Below, piece by piece: positions 11,871 to 13,001 of a stretch of 13,001 nt of DNA. The DNA comes from Candidatus Kuenenbacteria bacterium GW2011_GWA2_42_15. GTDB lineage: Bacteria > Patescibacteriota > Patescibacteriia > UBA2196 > GWA2-42-15. The stretch is from the NCBI GenBank assembly GCA_000998185.1, contig LCCW01000032.1, positions 1-13,001 of the forward strand, given 5' to 3'. The position numbers and the translations under genes are program-made. The notes beneath the pieces are model-generated. The model made no database searches. It worked only from the letters and a program-made list of their open reading frames with translations, and had not been told where the DNA came from. Position 1 is the first letter of the stretch, and the number at the start of each line of letters is the position of its first letter.

Positions 11871-11879
11871 TGTTAAGAT
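11871..11879 (+). promoter_or_regulatory. Extended -10 promoter of the Memo-AMMECR1 gene
   Basis: TGT-TAAGAT with 6 nt between the box and the ATG at 11886. The -35 region is weak. It is divergent from, and similar in layout to, the endoQ promoter 33 bp away. Confidence 0.45.
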
Positions 11880-11885
11880 GTTATT

Positions 11886-12742
11886 ATGAAAAGAATTCTT
11901 CTTATCTTTATCGCCGTCGCTCTCGTTCTCCTTATCGCCTTTATAAAAATTTTTTCCAAACAGCCAAAAAATAATCCACCAACACTTATTAATAACAATC
12001 AAAAAACTATGCCTGCCCAATCTCAAATCAAAATCATTCGTAATCCCGCGGTCGCAGGGCAATTTTATCCAGCTGACAAAAACGAACTTTCCCAAATGAT
12101 TGACGAATTTTTATCCGCAGCCAATCCGCCAGCCATTGTTGGCCAGCCGCAAATTTTAATCGTGCCGCACGCCGGCTATGTTTTTTCCGCTGGCACTGCT
12201 GCTTATGCTTTTAAAACTTTAAAGAATTTTCTTTATGACACCGTAATCATTCTCGGCTCAAGCCATAATTATCCGGTTGATGGTCTCGCTCTCTATAACG
12301 GCGACGCGGTAGCCACACCCCTTGGCGAGGCAGAGACAAATAAAAAAATGATTGACAATTTAACTCCGATGACTCTGAAATTCTCCAATCCATTGCAAAC
12401 ACGCTCGTCACTCAAATTACTCCGCGCACTCTGATTATTATTAGCTCTGACCTTTCTCATTACCCAAATTACTCCGACGCTATTTACTCTGACACAAAAA
12501 TCATTGATTCTGTTCTGACCAAAGACATTATGAACTTTGACAATGTTTTTAATTCCATTCTTGCTGAAAATCTGCCCTGGCTTGATACTTGCGCCTGCGG
12601 CAGTTCAGCCATAAAAATCGGAATGCTTTTAGCTGAAAAACTTGGACTGACTGGCGTAAAACTTCATTACTCAAATTCTGGAGATACTCAAGATCACGGC
12701 GACAAATCACGCGTCGTTGGTTATGGCGCAATCGTATTTATG
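11886..12742 (+). pseudogene. Membrane-anchored Memo-family protein (AmmeMemoRadiSam protein B), interrupted
   Basis: The frame from ATG 11886 runs 182 codons to TGA 12432-12434. It carries an N-terminal hydrophobic helix (residues 4-21) and then the Memo core: NPAVAGQFYPADKNEL, VPHAGYVFSAGTAAYAF (H95) and ILGSSHNYPVDGLALYNGDAVATPLGEAE (H127). Homology breaks near 12356 and resumes in another frame as DDSEILQSIANTLV, IIISSDLSHYPNYSDA, WLDTCACGSSAIKIGML and DTQDHGDKSRVVGYGAIVF. About 40-50 residues that normally contain an EHSLEVQLPFL-like segment are absent at the joint. So this is a deletion plus frameshift, not only a frameshift. Memo proteins are related to non-haem iron dioxygenases and pair with AMMECR1 and a radical SAM enzyme; the role is unsettled. 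It is a pseudogene unless the lesion is an assembly error. Confidence 0.75.
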
Positions 12743-13001
12743 GATAATGAATCACGAATTATGAATAACAGATATTTAAATGACGAGGAACAAAAAGCCG
12801 CCCTTGCTCTTGCTCGCAATGCCTTAGAACTGGAATTCGGTCTAACTAAAGAAAAAAATGAAGATTATAAAAAGTACCCCGTCTTTTCGGATAAGAGAGG
12901 TGTCTTTGTTACGCTTAAAAAAAATAACGAATTGCGTGGCTGTATTGGCTTGATTGAGCCAGTAACAGAATTAAGTGAAGTAATTAAAGAAATGGCGCTT
13001 T
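12740..13001 (+). CDS. AMMECR1 domain (AmmeMemoRadiSam protein A), partial
   Basis: The frame is open from 12356, carrying the C-terminal half of Memo, and continues without a stop into an AMMECR1 domain that leaves the window. Visible motifs are YLNDEEQKAALALARNALELEFG, FSDKRGVFVTLKKNNELRGCIG (RGCIG is the AMMECR1 hallmark) and IEPVTELSEVIKEMAL. Memo-AMMECR1 fusions are known in bacteria and archaea, and the linker here (MDNESRIMNNR) is short. Possible independent starts are ATG 12740 and ATG 12761, so this half might still be made despite the lesion upstream. Its biochemical role is unknown. Confidence 0.8.
   Translation, partial: MDNESRIMNNRYLNDEEQKAALALARNALELEFGLTKEKNEDYKKYPVFSDKRGVFVTLKKNNELRGCIGLIEPVTELSEVIKEMAL

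Overview
The window most likely comes from a Candidate Phyla Radiation (Patescibacteria, Parcubacteria-like) bacterium. The reasons are the gene set (small informational operons, an infB-rbfA-DHH cluster, a bacterial translin/TRAX-like protein, endonuclease Q), the near absence of Shine-Dalgarno sites, and the many short palindromic and low-complexity repeats that invade gene ends and gene interiors. TGA acts as a stop (for example at 6163-6165), so the UGA-recoding CPR lineages are unlikely. The taxon is inferred, not proven.

Left part (1-4730), all on the minus strand. In transcription order: infB (IF-2), rbfA (start overlaps the infB stop) and a DHH phosphoesterase of the NrnA type form a translation/RNA-turnover cluster. 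They are followed by clpP, rpmF (bL32) and the first 21 codons of nusB, which runs off the window. Good sigma70-like promoters precede infB, the DHH gene and rpmF. In several genes the -10 box lies only 6-8 nt before the ATG, which suggests leaderless mRNAs.

Middle part (4730-9600). A 0.4-kb repeat-rich spacer with large palindromes leads into a plus-strand, catalytically degenerate DHH-like paralogue whose 5' end seems damaged by an out-of-frame deletion. Five tRNA genes follow on the plus strand: Val(GAC), Ile(UAU), Glu(UUC), Val(UAC) and Ala(UGC). Plus-strand reading frames follow them: a TRAX-like nuclease 9 nt after tRNA-Ile, a serine-recombinase remnant after tRNA-Glu, and small two-helix membrane proteins after tRNA-Val(UAC) and tRNA-Ala. 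tsaD, for the t6A modification of ANN-decoding tRNAs, lies convergent between them on the minus strand and carries repeat-derived peptide insertions.

Right part (9600-13001). An AT-rich stretch holds a compact unit: a consensus promoter, a ~200-nt leader with long hairpins, a 20-codon Lys/Arg-rich peptide gene with the only strong Shine-Dalgarno site in the window, and a strong intrinsic terminator. Beyond it are endoQ (minus strand, DNA repair of deaminated bases) and, divergently, a membrane-anchored Memo-AMMECR1 fusion gene. That fusion is interrupted by an internal deletion plus frameshift and runs off the window end.

The strongest candidates for something undescribed are the basic micro-peptide locus with its structured leader, and the tRNA-linked TRAX-like nuclease. 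The most pervasive oddity is the spread of short hairpin and low-complexity repeats into otherwise essential genes (rpmF, rbfA, tsaD, endoQ).
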